Origin: Antedon mediterranea
Lineage: Eukaryota > Echinodermata > Crinoidea > Comatulida > Antedonidae
Length of the DNA stretch: 64,000 nt
NCBI RefSeq assembly: GCF_964355755.1
Contig: NC_092672.1
Location: 28,888,501 to 28,952,500 of the forward strand
Reading direction: 5' to 3'
The notes below the pieces were generated by a model. It saw only the letters and a list, made by a program, of their open reading frames with translations. It ran no database searches and was not told the origin of the DNA. The translations under genes were made by a program, and so were the position numbers. This document shows positions 21,342-31,616 of the stretch, in pieces (position 1 is the first letter of the stretch; every line of letters begins with the position of its first letter).

Positions 21342-24300
21342 AAAAAATAGAAGTTTATCTGCTTGATAGACAAGAAATATTCCTTAAAAATACAAAGGAT
21401 TTTGCACCAGCAACACTGAATCCGAGATACCAGGTCAACATTTCTGAACTATTTACAAAGTTGGACCTACTCAAACAAAATGAAAATAAAAAAGAGAGTG
21501 AGTCAATGACATTAAAAGATGTGTTGGCTATTATCAAAGCCACACCAGCTTGCAAAGTCATTATAGATGGTGAAGGTGGTATAGGTAAAACAACATTATT
21601 AAGGCACATAGCATTTAATGCAGGTACAGATAAATCATTTGATGTATTTGAAGGTAAAATTGTCTTCCTTTTAAATGTAAGAGATTTAGAGAAAAGACAA
21701 GGAATCTTGGATCTCATTGTAAAGCAACTCGATATGGAAGATTTTGATTTAAAAACAGACCTTGGAGAAGATTCCAAATTAGTCAAAAAATTTATTGTAA
21801 CACATGATGATAAAATTGTGTTGTTGTTAGATGGCTTAGATGAATTAAGATTTAAGAATGAAAGTTTTATTCAGCTTTTTAAAAAAGAACAACTGAAGAA
21901 TAGTGTGGCAATACTTACATCGCGTACAGAAAACATAGATGAATTCATAAATGCTTGCGATGTACATGTAAGAGTTCAAGGTTTTGGCAATCACAGCATT
22001 GACAAATATATCTCTAAACATTTTGAGAATTTTGGAAAACCCGCTTTGGGAAAATCACTTAAAAAAGAACTCGAAATTGATAGAGTGTGTACTAGTAAAC
22101 ATCAAGAAATTAATTCCATGTGCAAAAATCCAATGTTACTTCTATCGGTTTGTATTATATGGGAAGACAAACAGAATCTTACTCATAATAAATCTGACCT
22201 TTTCAAAGAAATATTTCGAAGTATTTTAAATCAGTTCAATAATAAGCAACAACAGCAGCACAATTTTTTGTCAAAATTTGAGGACGCTCCAGTGGAGTAT
22301 GTAAATGCCATGATTATGTTAGGAAAGTGCATGTATCATAGCTTAAAGATAAATCAGCTTTCAATAAGCAGAACAAATATGACAGGTGATCAAAATATGA
22401 TTGATATGGCCCTGAAAATGGGATTTGTTTTTGAAGATGCACCAATTTCAAAATCTAGCCATGACAAGATATACATGCCTCCACACAAGTTAATAGTTGA
22501 GTCATTGGTAGGATTTTATCTATACAAACTATGTGAAAGTGAAGGTATGAACTCATTACTTGCACCATTGGATGAAAATGAATGGAAAGAAATACGAGAA
22601 AATGAGTATTTCAAAATGACAAGAGAGTTTGCAATTGGGTTTCTTGAATCTGATGCTGCTAAATTCTTAAAGCATTGGATTGCTAATGAGTTATCAGCAT
22701 ATCGATCTATGGGTAGATACTTGGGATTTGTTAAACAAGGCCATAGGGATACTGTTGAAAAAGCACTGATTATTCACATGTCCAAAACAACTTCAGAAAT
22801 ACAACATTATTTGGAAGATATTTCAAATTCATTAAGAATGTTTATTCAGTATGTAAAACGAGACGACAGCATTAATGGTCATTTTATACAGCTTTTGAGA
22901 GAATTTCATAACATATCTAGCAGTTATTTGTGCAGTTTTTTCAAAACAATACCGTCTGATTGTAAAGAAAAGGTTTTTGCACACATTGTAGGTTCTTCAA
23001 CTTGGTATGATCCAAGTAAGACTTACATTAATGACTTTGAAATGAATGATTGTAATTTATCAGGTGATGTAATGAATGCTATGATCAGAGGAGGTGAGTT
23101 CAGAAAAATAACATCAATATCAGTGGCAATAATCTGGGTGACATTAATGGTACTTTACTGGGTTCTTTATTGAGTATGATTTCTTATATGAGTACACTTG
23201 ACATGCATAATTGTAATATAACAGGTGCTATATTAAATGAAGTGATCATGGAGTGTTCGAATAAAGCAGTTAAATTAAAATTTAAAAACCTCAATATCAG
23301 TGGTAATAATTTTAGTGACATTGATGGTACCTTACTGGGTTCTTTATTGAGTATGAGTCCGTATTTGGGTACACTTGACATACATGATTGCAGTCTATCA
23401 GGTGTTGTAATGAATGATGTGAGCATAGCGTGTTCTGATAAAGGAGTTAAGTTGAGATTAGATAGCCTCAATATCAGTGGTAATAATCTTAATGATATTG
23501 ATGGTACTTTACTGGGCACTTTACTGGGTTCATTATTAAGTAATATGAGTTGTTTTATCAGTACACTTGACATGCGTGATTGTAATTTATCTGGTGCTGT
23601 GATAAATGTTTTGGGAATAAAGTGTTCGTTTAGATTAAGTAGACTAAAAATCAGTGGTAATAATCTTAATGACATTGATGGCACTTTACTGAGTTCCTTA
23701 TTGGGTATTACTTTTATAGGTGTACTTGACATGCATGAGTGTAATCTCTCGGGTACTGTAATAAATGATGTCAGCATTGAGCACTTTAAGAGAGGAATTA
23801 TGTTTAATTTATGTAATCTCAATATCAGTGGTAATAATCTTAGCGACATTGATGGTACTTTACTGTGTTCTTTATTGAGTATCAGCTTTTGTCTGCGTAC
23901 ACTTGACATACATGATTGCAATATAACAGGTGGTGTAATTAATGATGTGAGCACAGAGTGTTCTAATAGAGGATTTAAGTTGAGATTAGATGACCTCAAT
24001 ATCAGTGGTAATAATCTCAGTGACATTGATGGTAATTTACTGTTTTCTTTATTGAGTGTGATTCCTGAGCTGCGTACACTTGACATCCATGATTGCAATA
24101 TATCAGGTGTTGTAATAAATGATATGAGCATAGAGTGTTGTAATAAAGGAGTTAATTTGAGATTAAATAACCTCTATATAAGTGGAAATGAACTTAGTGA
24201 CATTGATGGTACTTTAATGGTTCCTTTATTGTTTAGTCCCTATATGTATAGACTGGACATGCATAATTGTAATCTATCAGGTGCTGTGATAAATGATTTG

Positions 24301-24519
24301 AGCATAGAGTGTTCAAATAAACGGGTTAGGTTGAAATTACATCGCCTTAATATCAGTGGTAATGATCTTAGTGGCATTGCTGGTACTTTACTGGGTTCGT
24401 TATTGAGTATGTGTCCTTTTCTGCGTGTACTTGACATGCATGATTGTAATCTATCAGCTTCTGTAATAAATAATGCGAACATAGTGTGTTCAAATAAAGG
24501 AGTGAAGTTGAGTTTTTAG
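21342..24519 (+). CDS. NLR-type receptor, exon 3: NACHT NTPase plus LRR array, frameshifted
   Basis: After TTATAG the exon reads EKIEVYLLDRQEIF and reaches a Walker A P-loop GEGGIGKTT (nt 21569-21595), a helical stretch, and a Walker B VLLLDGLDE (21818-21844), then TSRTENIDE (sensor region) and MCKNPMLLLSVC (winged-helix start). This is a NACHT NTPase module that drives ATP-dependent oligomerisation in NLRs. C-terminal LRRs (from 23037: NDCNLSG; array to 24519) would sense ligand. The NACHT frame ends at a stop at 23171-23173, while the LRR frame is open from 23110 to 24519. Aligning unit 0 with the other LRR units places a 1-nt deletion in the A run at 23104-23108. A perfect donor AG|GTGAGT at 23094 offers an alternative C-terminus. 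It is either a recent pseudogene, a truncated allele or a base-call error. Confidence 0.8.
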
Positions 24520-24580
24520 ATTTAATATCAGTGGTAGTGACATTTATGGTACTTAACTCAGCTGGATCTTATCTCTCAAG
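23116..24580 (+). repeat. LRR-coding tandem array, 174/177-bp units
   Basis: The codons for NISGNN start at 23116, 23293, 23470, 23647, 23821, 23998, 24175 and 24349, each 174 or 177 bp apart. A ninth, out-of-frame unit begins at 24524. Each unit encodes about 58 residues holding two LRRs: LNISGNNLSDIDGTLLGSLL and LDMHDCNLSGAVINDVSIEC. Nucleotide similarity between units is much higher than protein function requires, which suggests unit duplication or gene conversion. The complementary strand is open for 315 codons here only because of this periodicity. Confidence 0.88.
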
Positions 24581-25425
24581 TGGTATAATAAAGTATTAAA
24601 ATCGAGGAAATAAGTTGACATATAACCTGAATATAAAAAATGTAAACAAATTATATATGCAGGTGAGGGTACACTTGACATGCATTTGGTTTTGTAGATA
24701 TGTTGATGTATAGATACGTATTATTTAAATATTTCTGTAGTATTATATGATTAAATAAAATAGATCAAAATAGAAATTGTCGTTTGCTTACTATTGTTTA
24801 TTTCTTGATTGGCGTAAGAGTAAAATAAATTCGATATTCAGTTTCTATCAATACTATATTCATGTTTTCGTATGCCATTAAATATGCCTACTTTAATAAC
24901 CAAGTAGTACCAGAAAGATATGCTCAGAATTAGTAAAAGGTTGAAAAAAATTCACCACAATGCATTTCTATAAGTCTATAAAAATCCAGATAGGTGAAAA
25001 GGGTTTTTTTTAGACAAAAGGGCCGCCAATGGCAAAAATGACGAAAAAACATAATAGTAGATCTAATTATCACTTGATAGCAGTTTTTACAATGATTTTT
25101 ATATTTATTTAGTATTAAACATTCAAACTGCAATATACATAATAATTTAAGTGCATTAATTAGAAAATAGGCGCAAAAACACACATTTAAGTATCAAGAT
25201 ATCACCACGGTTATAATAACAGACAATATAGTCTTATGCATTGTAATGCATAGGACTACGGTGTCTAATAAAACAGTTCATTTTTACTGTAACAGCAATA
25301 TAATTATTATACATTCTTAAAATCTATTAATCCATTCACTTTCATTGTCAGATTATCATCCTCCATATATAGGTCGGAATTGAGCATGTGCTGATGCCGT
25401 GGCATTCTTCACAAACAGTGGTACG
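24581..25425. other. 3' flank of the NLR gene up to the kringle inverted repeat
   Basis: No gene seen. The part up to about 24876 (AGTTGACATATAACCT, GTACACTTGACATGC, TTTCTATCAATACTATATTCATG) recurs in diverged form at 41112-41525, so a duplicated NLR 3' region exists. The rest is AT-rich unique sequence. Confidence 0.6.
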
Positions 25426-25513
25426 TACGAGTTCTATTCTGGAACTAGAAAACTCAGATCTTGATATCTGAGTTTTCTAGATCTAGAACAGTAAGATATC
25501 TAAGTTTTCAAGA

Positions 25514-25525
25514 TCTAGAAAACTC
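25514..25525 (+). repeat. 12-bp target-site duplication, left copy
   Basis: TCTAGAAAACTC, repeated at 28058-28069 and present once at the matching place in the right arm (54320-54330 region, reverse strand). It marks LINE insertion. Confidence 0.85.
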
Positions 25526-28057
25526 TTTTTTTCTTTCTCTTTTGTGGCGTGAACCACCACCTTTATTCTTTCATATCATAATTAAATACATTACAAATAA
25601 ATCAGTAATATCTGTAATATCTGTCATATGTTCTTTCTTTAATTATATTGTTTTCCGTTAATATTCTACATTTTTCTTTATATTTTTCTGCTCAAAAAAA
25701 AAAATATCAGTAATTTTTGTAAATTTTAGTTTTTCACATATTGTTTCCAATATTATCCTGTTTTCATGGTTTCTTATATTTATTCACATTGTACACAGAC
25801 ACCCACAAATACATTAAATGTATACATATACATACCGTATTGTTTCATACCCTGTTAATTCATACGATTTATATACATCTTATAGAGATTATATACAAAG
25901 ATATAAAATAACGTTAAAAAAAAAAAAAAAAAAAAAAATACATCAATCAAGATATATATAATTTTCATAAAAGTTTATTAGGTACCGGTAACTCTTTTAA
26001 CATTATATGAGCGTTAGTTTGTTCAGATCCTTAACAATAGACTTAAATACAATCCAAGAGTTTTTACACACTGGTTTGTTTAATTCAGTTAAAATCTTAA
26101 TGCTATATATTGAGAAGACAGCAATTGAATATAAGTCATTTTTGTATTCACAATCAGACCCTAAAAGAAGTTCTCTAAAAGAGCTTCTGCCATTGTCAAT
26201 ATTTTTAAAAATGTTATCTATATTATTTGTCCATAAAGTTTTAATTCGTATGCATTCAAAAAACATGTGTTTTTCGTCTTCAATTACCCCACATAAGTCA
26301 CATACATTATTCATTTTCACATTCCACTTATGAAGCCTTTGATTAGTCGGAACAATTTTGTTCAACAGCTTGTAATTTAGTTGTGCATATTTTTTGTTTT
26401 TTTCATTTTTCACTTTTTTTATCCAAACGTCACTCCAATTTATTTTCTGAGTGTTAAAGGCCATATTCCATTTGCCCATTACATGCGGATAAATAAATTT
26501 TTCTTTAATAAAGCACGAATATATAAGTTTTGTTTCTAGCATATAGGCGTCATTAGTTATGATGCACTCATCTTTTATATTTGTAGGCACGTTCTTGTTG
26601 TAATTTTTAATTATATTAATCCAATCTTTTGGAATAGCATCAACTAAGGAAGCATATTCCATGAGCCAGTTTATTTTATTACGTAGTGCAGGGAGTTGTT
26701 AACAACTCCCTGCGTAGTGTTTCAAGGATTTCATTAGATGTTTTCAAACGGTTAAAATTAATTATATCAAATATTTTTTTAAATCCTGAATCAAACCAAT
26801 TTTTATAAAACAAAGACCTTTTTTGTACACAATATATTTGTTTCCCCACAAACTTTGATTAACAACTTCTTCATAAGTATTGATTTCATGGCAGCAGTTT
26901 TCGTTAAATTCAGTACAACATTGTATCACTTTTAAATAAAAAGGAGGAATGTTTTTCAAAGTAATGCAATTTACCAGGTTAATATTGACATACTAAAGAA
27001 CAATCTTTCATTTCCAAACTTATTTATATAATATGTTGGTAATAGCTTCCATCTCACATGCTTTCTACATATTAATTTTCTCGCCTATGCAACCTTGAGC
27101 GCTTTGACCTGTAATGCAAAATCCGGCATATTAATACCTCCATCTTTTAGCTTGCCAATTAATGTCTTTCTTTTAATTTTTTCCCCTTTTCCATTCCATA
27201 GGAAATCGTATGTCAGTTTATTCACCTGTAAAACAACATAATTTGGTACATCAATTATAGAGGCGTTATTAGTTTAGATAAACCAAGACTCTTTAAAATT
27301 GTAACTTTTCTAAAATATGTAAGGTTTCTACCTTTCCACGTGTTGAGTAGTCTTTCTAAACTTAACAATTTATTAGCCCAGTTTAGTTCTTGACATTCAT
27401 CCTTTTTATAACCTACATATATTCCTAAAATTTTAATTGGTTTTTTAACCCAATTTAAGTTACATGGTTTTTCGATTTTATTCATATTTCTACCAATCCA
27501 CATGGCATTTGTTTTTCTTTTGTTAAGGCTCATACCTGATACTTTACAAAAGTTGGTAACAATATTTAAACCTATCTCAATACTATCCTCATTCCCAGTA
27601 AAGATAACTGTGTCGTCCGCTAATTGGGCGATGCGTATTTCTTCATTTTGCACCGGGTCAGGAACAGATATGCCTACAAAATTCACATCATTTCTTATAT
27701 ATTACAGGCCATGATTTCTACAGTTAAAATAAACAATAACGCTGACAAAGGACAACCCTGTCTTATACCACTATTCATTTGAAAACTTTCAGAAATCCAT
27801 CCATTATTTACAATTACACATTCGGTATTATTATAAATTGTTGATACCCATTTACGAAAAGAATCTCCAAAATTAAACTTCTTTAATACTTTGGACATGA
27901 ATTCCCTATTCACAGAATCAAAAGCTTTACTAAAGTCAAGTGATAACATTGCACTATCAATATCTTCATCTTTGGTATAAAATAGAATGTCATTAATTAA
28001 TCTGATATTTTCACCCGCAAAACGCCCTTTAATATATCCTTTTTGATCATTGTCAAT
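25526..28057 (-). mobile_element. 5'-truncated L1/Tx1-like LINE inserted in the left arm
   Basis: The 2532-bp insert is flanked by the 12-bp duplication and reads on the minus strand. RT domain (to 27695): GYIKGRFAGENIRLINDIL, LSLDFSKAFDSVNREFM, NSGIRQGCPLSALLFILTVE. Next frame (27686-27255): QLADDTVIFTGNEDS (F/YADD box with L) and CKVSGMSLNKRKTNAMWIG. The C-terminal frame (26662-26003) has a CDLCGVIEDEKHMFFEC zinc knuckle, typical of L1/Tx1-type post-RT domains. The 5' end is cut inside RT. The 3' end is A-rich (T run at 25526). Frames are broken at three or more places, one by a 26-bp palindrome at 26688. Absent from the right arm. Confidence 0.88.
26688..26713. repeat. 24-26-bp perfect palindrome with 7-bp direct repeats
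   Basis: CAGGGAGTTGTT/AACAACTCCCTG at 26689-26712, flanked by CGTAGTG at 26682-26688 and 26713-26719. It interrupts LINE coding sequence, so it is an insertion and not ancestral. See the mini-palindrome finding. Confidence 0.75.
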
Positions 28058-28344
28058 TCTAGAAAACTCAGATATATCTGACATCTGAGTTTTCCAGATC
28101 TGAGTTTTCTAGACACCCTTAAATATGCCAAAATATATTAGTTTGTTATTTGAAGGAATACTTCAATATCTAGATAGGCAAAAGAAACAATAAAAAAAAC
28201 TTTTATTTTTTTTAACGATTTATTTAAAAAGTGTGTTTACTAGAAATGCTTAAACATTTTGGCAAATTTAAGCTTGTTTTTGTTTTTCATATACCTGCTA
28301 TATGTACCTATATCTTTTATTCAATTATCTCTTTGTTTTTTTAG

Positions 28345-28374
28345 GTGAAGGAACAGGAATAGTAGGAAGGAGCG
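28345..28374 (+). CDS. Kringle gene (left copy): 30-nt linker exon 1
   Basis: Acceptor TTTTTTTAG ends at 28344. The exon encodes G-EGTGIVGRS and ends at AGCG|GTACGT, phase 1 in and out. It is conserved at 54017-54046 with one residue changed (GRS to GRT). The same exon size as the linker at 29100 supports the call. Upstream exons of this gene lie outside the duplicated arm and were not found. Confidence 0.65.
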
Positions 28375-28580
28375 GTACGTCATCAGTACTTATTAATTAA
28401 TTCTAGAATAATACACACTTGGTCATATTTATATATGGATGTTGACCCTCACAAAATAAAAAATAACACTCCGCAATCAAATCATTATTATTTTGTAACT
28501 TAACGTATATCAATTTGTATTAGCTGCCCGACAAAAATGCAACTCTGCGTTCATTAAAATGTTTCTTGTTTCATCATCAG

Positions 28581-28835
28581 AATGCTATAGGAAAGGAAAT
28601 GCAGAGGACTATCGAGGTTATGTAAGTGTACCAGTCAGTGGAAGTGAATGCCAACGATGGACCTCACAGTATCCACACAAACACACAAGGACACCAGCAA
28701 ATTACCCAACATTTGGATTAGGTAATCACAACTACTGTCGAAACCCAGATGACGAAAAAACTGCCTGGTGTTACACAACCAATCCGCTAAAAAGGTGGGA
28801 ATACTGCAATGCTGGTTATCCTTGAGAACAATGTG
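28581..28835 (+). CDS. Kringle gene (left copy): kringle 1, with a premature stop
   Basis: A 255-nt phase 1-1 exon between TCATCAG and GTAAAT encodes one kringle: ECYRKGNAEDYRGYVSVPVS, CQRWTSQYPHKHTRTP, LGNHNYCRNPDDEKTAWCYT, RWEYCNAGYP. All six kringle cysteines are encoded. Codon TGA at 28822-28824 falls before the last two cysteine-region codons, whereas the right-arm copy has GGA at this place. Kringles are disulfide-stabilised extracellular modules for protein binding, as in plasminogen, HGF and ROR proteins. The left copy of the gene is thus disabled here unless this exon is skipped; skipping would keep the frame because the exon is symmetric. Residue P in VPVS also differs from VTVS in the right copy. 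Confidence 0.85.
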
Positions 28836-29099
28836 GTAAATATGTCATGTTATGTCATTTTATGTGTGTTACCAATGTTTATTCTTATAATTGTGGTAAA
28901 GTCAGTCAGTTCACTATTTAACTAATGTATTTGTGTTCGTATTTATTTATTTATTCATTTTGGAAAGAGAGAGCTTTTAATGATAAGATGTATATGGATG
29001 GTTGATGCTCACGAAATATTGTTTTAAAAAAAGCACCCTACAATAAAACAAGTATTATTTTTTGACTAATAATTTTATAACAATTTTTTTTTTACTTAG

Positions 29100-29129
29100 A
29101 TGGCGACGGGAAAAGAAGAACGGGAGATG
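29100..29129 (+). CDS. Kringle gene (left copy): 30-nt linker exon 2
   Basis: Exon after TTTACTTAG encodes DGDGKRRTGD and ends at GATG|GTATGG, phase 1-1. Identical in the right arm (53246-53275). Short charged linker between kringle 1 and kringle 2. Confidence 0.65.
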
Positions 29130-29501
29130 GTATGGTATTTAGTATGCCTACTTAAATAGGCTTACATGCATTACTGCTACTAATACATTGACATTGTGTT
29201 CCATTCATCTTTGATTTTTAAATATATTATTAGACTGTGTATCATTCTGTGTACAATCAACATAGTCCCAATGCGAATTTTCTTTAAAAATGAATGTGTG
29301 ACTGTATGATGCGATGACAAAATATTAAAAATGCTTAGTACTGTAATTAGACATCAATGAAGGCTCTCCTGTCAGACGTTGAGAGTTTTTATTTTGTAGA
29401 GTGCAATATTGCATTCAAATACATCAGTTCTAAACTTTCCCTCAATTCGAAGCTTGATTATCATTTAAAACTTAAAAAATGATGCCTCAATTACTCATCA
29501 G

Positions 29502-29756
29502 AATGTTTTAATCAAGCAAATGCAGTGGACTATCGGGGCGTCGTAAGTCAGACAGTAAGTGGGAAAACATGTCAACGATGGACCTCGCAGTATCCACAAT
29601 CACACACAAGAACACCATACAATTACCCAACTTCCGGATTAGGTGATCACTCATTCTGCCGAAACCCAGATAACTCAAAAACTGCTTGGTGTTATACAAC
29701 CGATTCCAAAAAAAGGTGGGAATACTGCAACGTTGGTAAAGCTGGATCATATTGTG
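29502..29756 (+). CDS. Kringle gene (left copy): kringle 2
   Basis: 255-nt exon, phase 1-1, acceptor CTCATCAG, donor TTGTG|GTAAAT. It encodes ECFNQANAVDYRGVVSQTVS, CQRWTSQYPQSHTRTP, LGDHSFCRNPDNSKTAWCYT and RWEYCNVGKAGSYCG with six cysteines. No stop inside. The matching right-arm exon is 52616-52870. Kringle 1 and 2 are clearly duplicates of each other. Confidence 0.88.
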
Positions 29757-29999
29757 GTAAATATTTTATATATGTACTTGCCAGTTTTTTTACTTTGACG
29801 TTATCAAAATCCCTTCACTTGCACTGATGAAGGGATAGTGTTGCCCGAAAGCTCTGATAACTTTCTGGCTTTTTTACTTATCGTTTTGATTTAACTTTTC
29901 GCTTTTTTTTGTATCTCCATTGAGATCCAGCCACTGATATCCACAGCATTGTCATTTTTCAGTAATTTGCCTTTGGATTTATATATAAATATATATATT

Positions 30000-30228
30000 T
30001 TTTAAATAATATGTCAACTACACTTGAATCCATCCTGAATCCAGAATTCAGAAAAGTTTACCTATGTAATCTGAGGATCTGTTTGCCTCCAAAATGTAAT
30101 GGACTGGTCCTTGACCACATATCTACCTGTATTTTCAATTTGGTAAAAATCTTGCAATACATTTGTTAGTAATGCTGCTAACAAACAGACACACGGTATC
30201 GACTACATAACCTCCCTAGCGGAGGTAA
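30000..30228 (-). repeat. Widespread marine-invertebrate repeat (CCTCCGC...GGAGGT type), left-arm copy
   Basis: On the minus strand it starts at the small inverted pair ACCTCC ... GGAGGT (about 30209-30227) and continues with GTCTGTTTGTTAGCAGCATT, TGGTCAAGGACCAGTCCATT and ATCCAGATTCAGGATGGAT-like wording. I recognise the general layout from an abundant, very old repeat type in many marine invertebrates. Mirrored at 52143-52371. Confidence 0.5.
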
Positions 30229-30271
30229 TAATTCTTTCCTAATTGAAAGGTTTACTCTTTTCGTCATACAG

Positions 30272-30502
30272 AATGTTATAAGAAGCGTAATGCATATGAC
30301 TATCGGGGCTCAGTAAGTGTAACAGTCAGTAGAAAGAAGTGCCAGCGTTGGTCCTCAGTAACTACATACAGGGCATCCAGTTTAGGTGATCACAACTTCT
30401 GTAGGAGCCCACTAAATCTAAAAAGTAGAGCCTGGTGTTATACAAATGTTCAAAATGCAGCATGGGAATACTGTAATGTTGAAAATCCGGGAGATCATTG
30501 TG
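30272..30502 (+). CDS. Kringle gene (left copy): kringle 3, shortened
   Basis: 231-nt exon, phase 1-1 (acceptor CATACAG, donor TTGTG|GTAAAT). It encodes ECYKKRNAYDYRGSVSVTVS, CQRWSSVTTYRASSLGDHNF, CRSPLNLKSRAWCYTNVQ and WEYCNVENPGDHCG. All six cysteines are present, but the loop that reads HKHTRTPxNYPT in the other kringles is missing, giving 77 instead of 85 residues. This loop difference is shared by the right arm (51867-52097), so it predates the duplication. Confidence 0.85.
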
Positions 30503-30899
30503 GTAAATATTAGTAATTTAAATAATCGCTTATTTGCAAAGATCATCTGAAGAACAGAACATAATCTGTATTTTGATGACTGAGATTCTAAGCATCGAAT
30601 CAAAACACGGATATTTGGCAAACCATTAGCCTAAGCAAAGACACTGTTTCTTATTCTAATACATTCACCACTGATTTAGTAATAAATAAAGTAAAAATTA
30701 TTATTCGTAAACACTATTCTTCAATTATGGTAAATTCATTAAAAAAAATTCTACTGATACAAAATTAAAATTGCTAACTTATTTTTTTTTTAACCGATAT
30801 GCGAATGATGTTTATCTAAATGTATACACAATTAACTTTGATCATTGTCATTGGTAAATCATCAGAGTCTATATGACTTTCTTTTTTACTCATCGCCAG

Positions 30900-31159
30900 A
30901 GTGCTATACGAATGGACATGCAAAAGACTATCGAGGCTTTGTAAGTGTCACAAAGAGTGGAAAAAAGTGCCAGCAATGGACCTCGCAGTCTCCACACAAA
31001 CACACAAGGACACCAGAAAATTACCCAACATTTGGATTAGGTAATCACAACTACTGTCGAAGCCCCGATAATGTAAACACTGCATGGTGTTATACAACCG
31101 ATAGCAGTAAAAGATGGGAATATTGTAACGTGGGTAATCCTAAAAACACATGTGGCTAA
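30900..31159 (+). CDS. Kringle gene (left copy): kringle 4 and stop
   Basis: The last exon starts after CGCCAG and encodes ECYTNGHAKDYRGFVSVTKS, CQQWTSQSPHKHTRTP, LGNHNYCRSPDNVNTAWCYT and RWEYCNVGNPKNTCG followed directly by TAA. The protein ends at the sixth kringle cysteine plus Gly, with no transmembrane segment or GPI-like tail, so a secreted product is the simplest reading. Two residues differ from the right copy (KKC/RKC and NPK/NAK). Confidence 0.88.
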
Positions 31160-31612
31160 TGTAACACTTTATGATGGTCATACCTAAATCCTCTTTTTGA
31201 AAAAATGATTAACTTTACATTATTTGTAGATTAACATTAATTGTCATTTCCAATGCCGTAATTAGCCTTTATCAAATCATTTCATTCCTGTAAAACTTTT
31301 TATGATATTCGAAGTTAATGTTTACTCGAAAGCTCTTTTGCTGTTTATCATTGGGAAATATATAATATCCCGATCTATTCTTAATTTTAGACCGTGTTTT
31401 TGATTTAAATCCTTTATAAGTTAAATTAAATAAGATTATTTATAACTTCTGACCTGAAGGACAAATGTTTGCATTTGGAAATTGAAGCAATTGTGTTACG
31501 GTAACTATTTTTCATGCGCACATTTTTATTTTATTAACTACGGTATCTGATTAAATAACCAATAATGTTCGTTATGGCTGTGGGAAAACGACCTTACTTG
31601 ACCTAATTAACT
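31160..31612. other. 3' UTR and flank of the left kringle copy
   Basis: No coding feature. The sequence is mirrored in the right arm (50759-51211). Confidence 0.5.
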
Positions 31613-31616
31613 AAAT

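Noticed and set aside
23094-23116. Very short intron restoring the NACHT-LRR frame
   Set aside because: Available AG sites would give introns of 10-33 nt, too short for animal splicing; a 1-nt deletion explains the break better.
23184-24131. 315-codon open frame on the minus strand across the LRR array
   Set aside because: It follows the 174/177-bp periodicity of the coding strand and is its shadow; composition and motif evidence are only on the + strand.
29508-29750. 80-codon minus frame over kringle 2 (and its mirror at 52622-52864)
   Set aside because: Antisense shadow of a conserved kringle exon; identical because the arms are duplicated.
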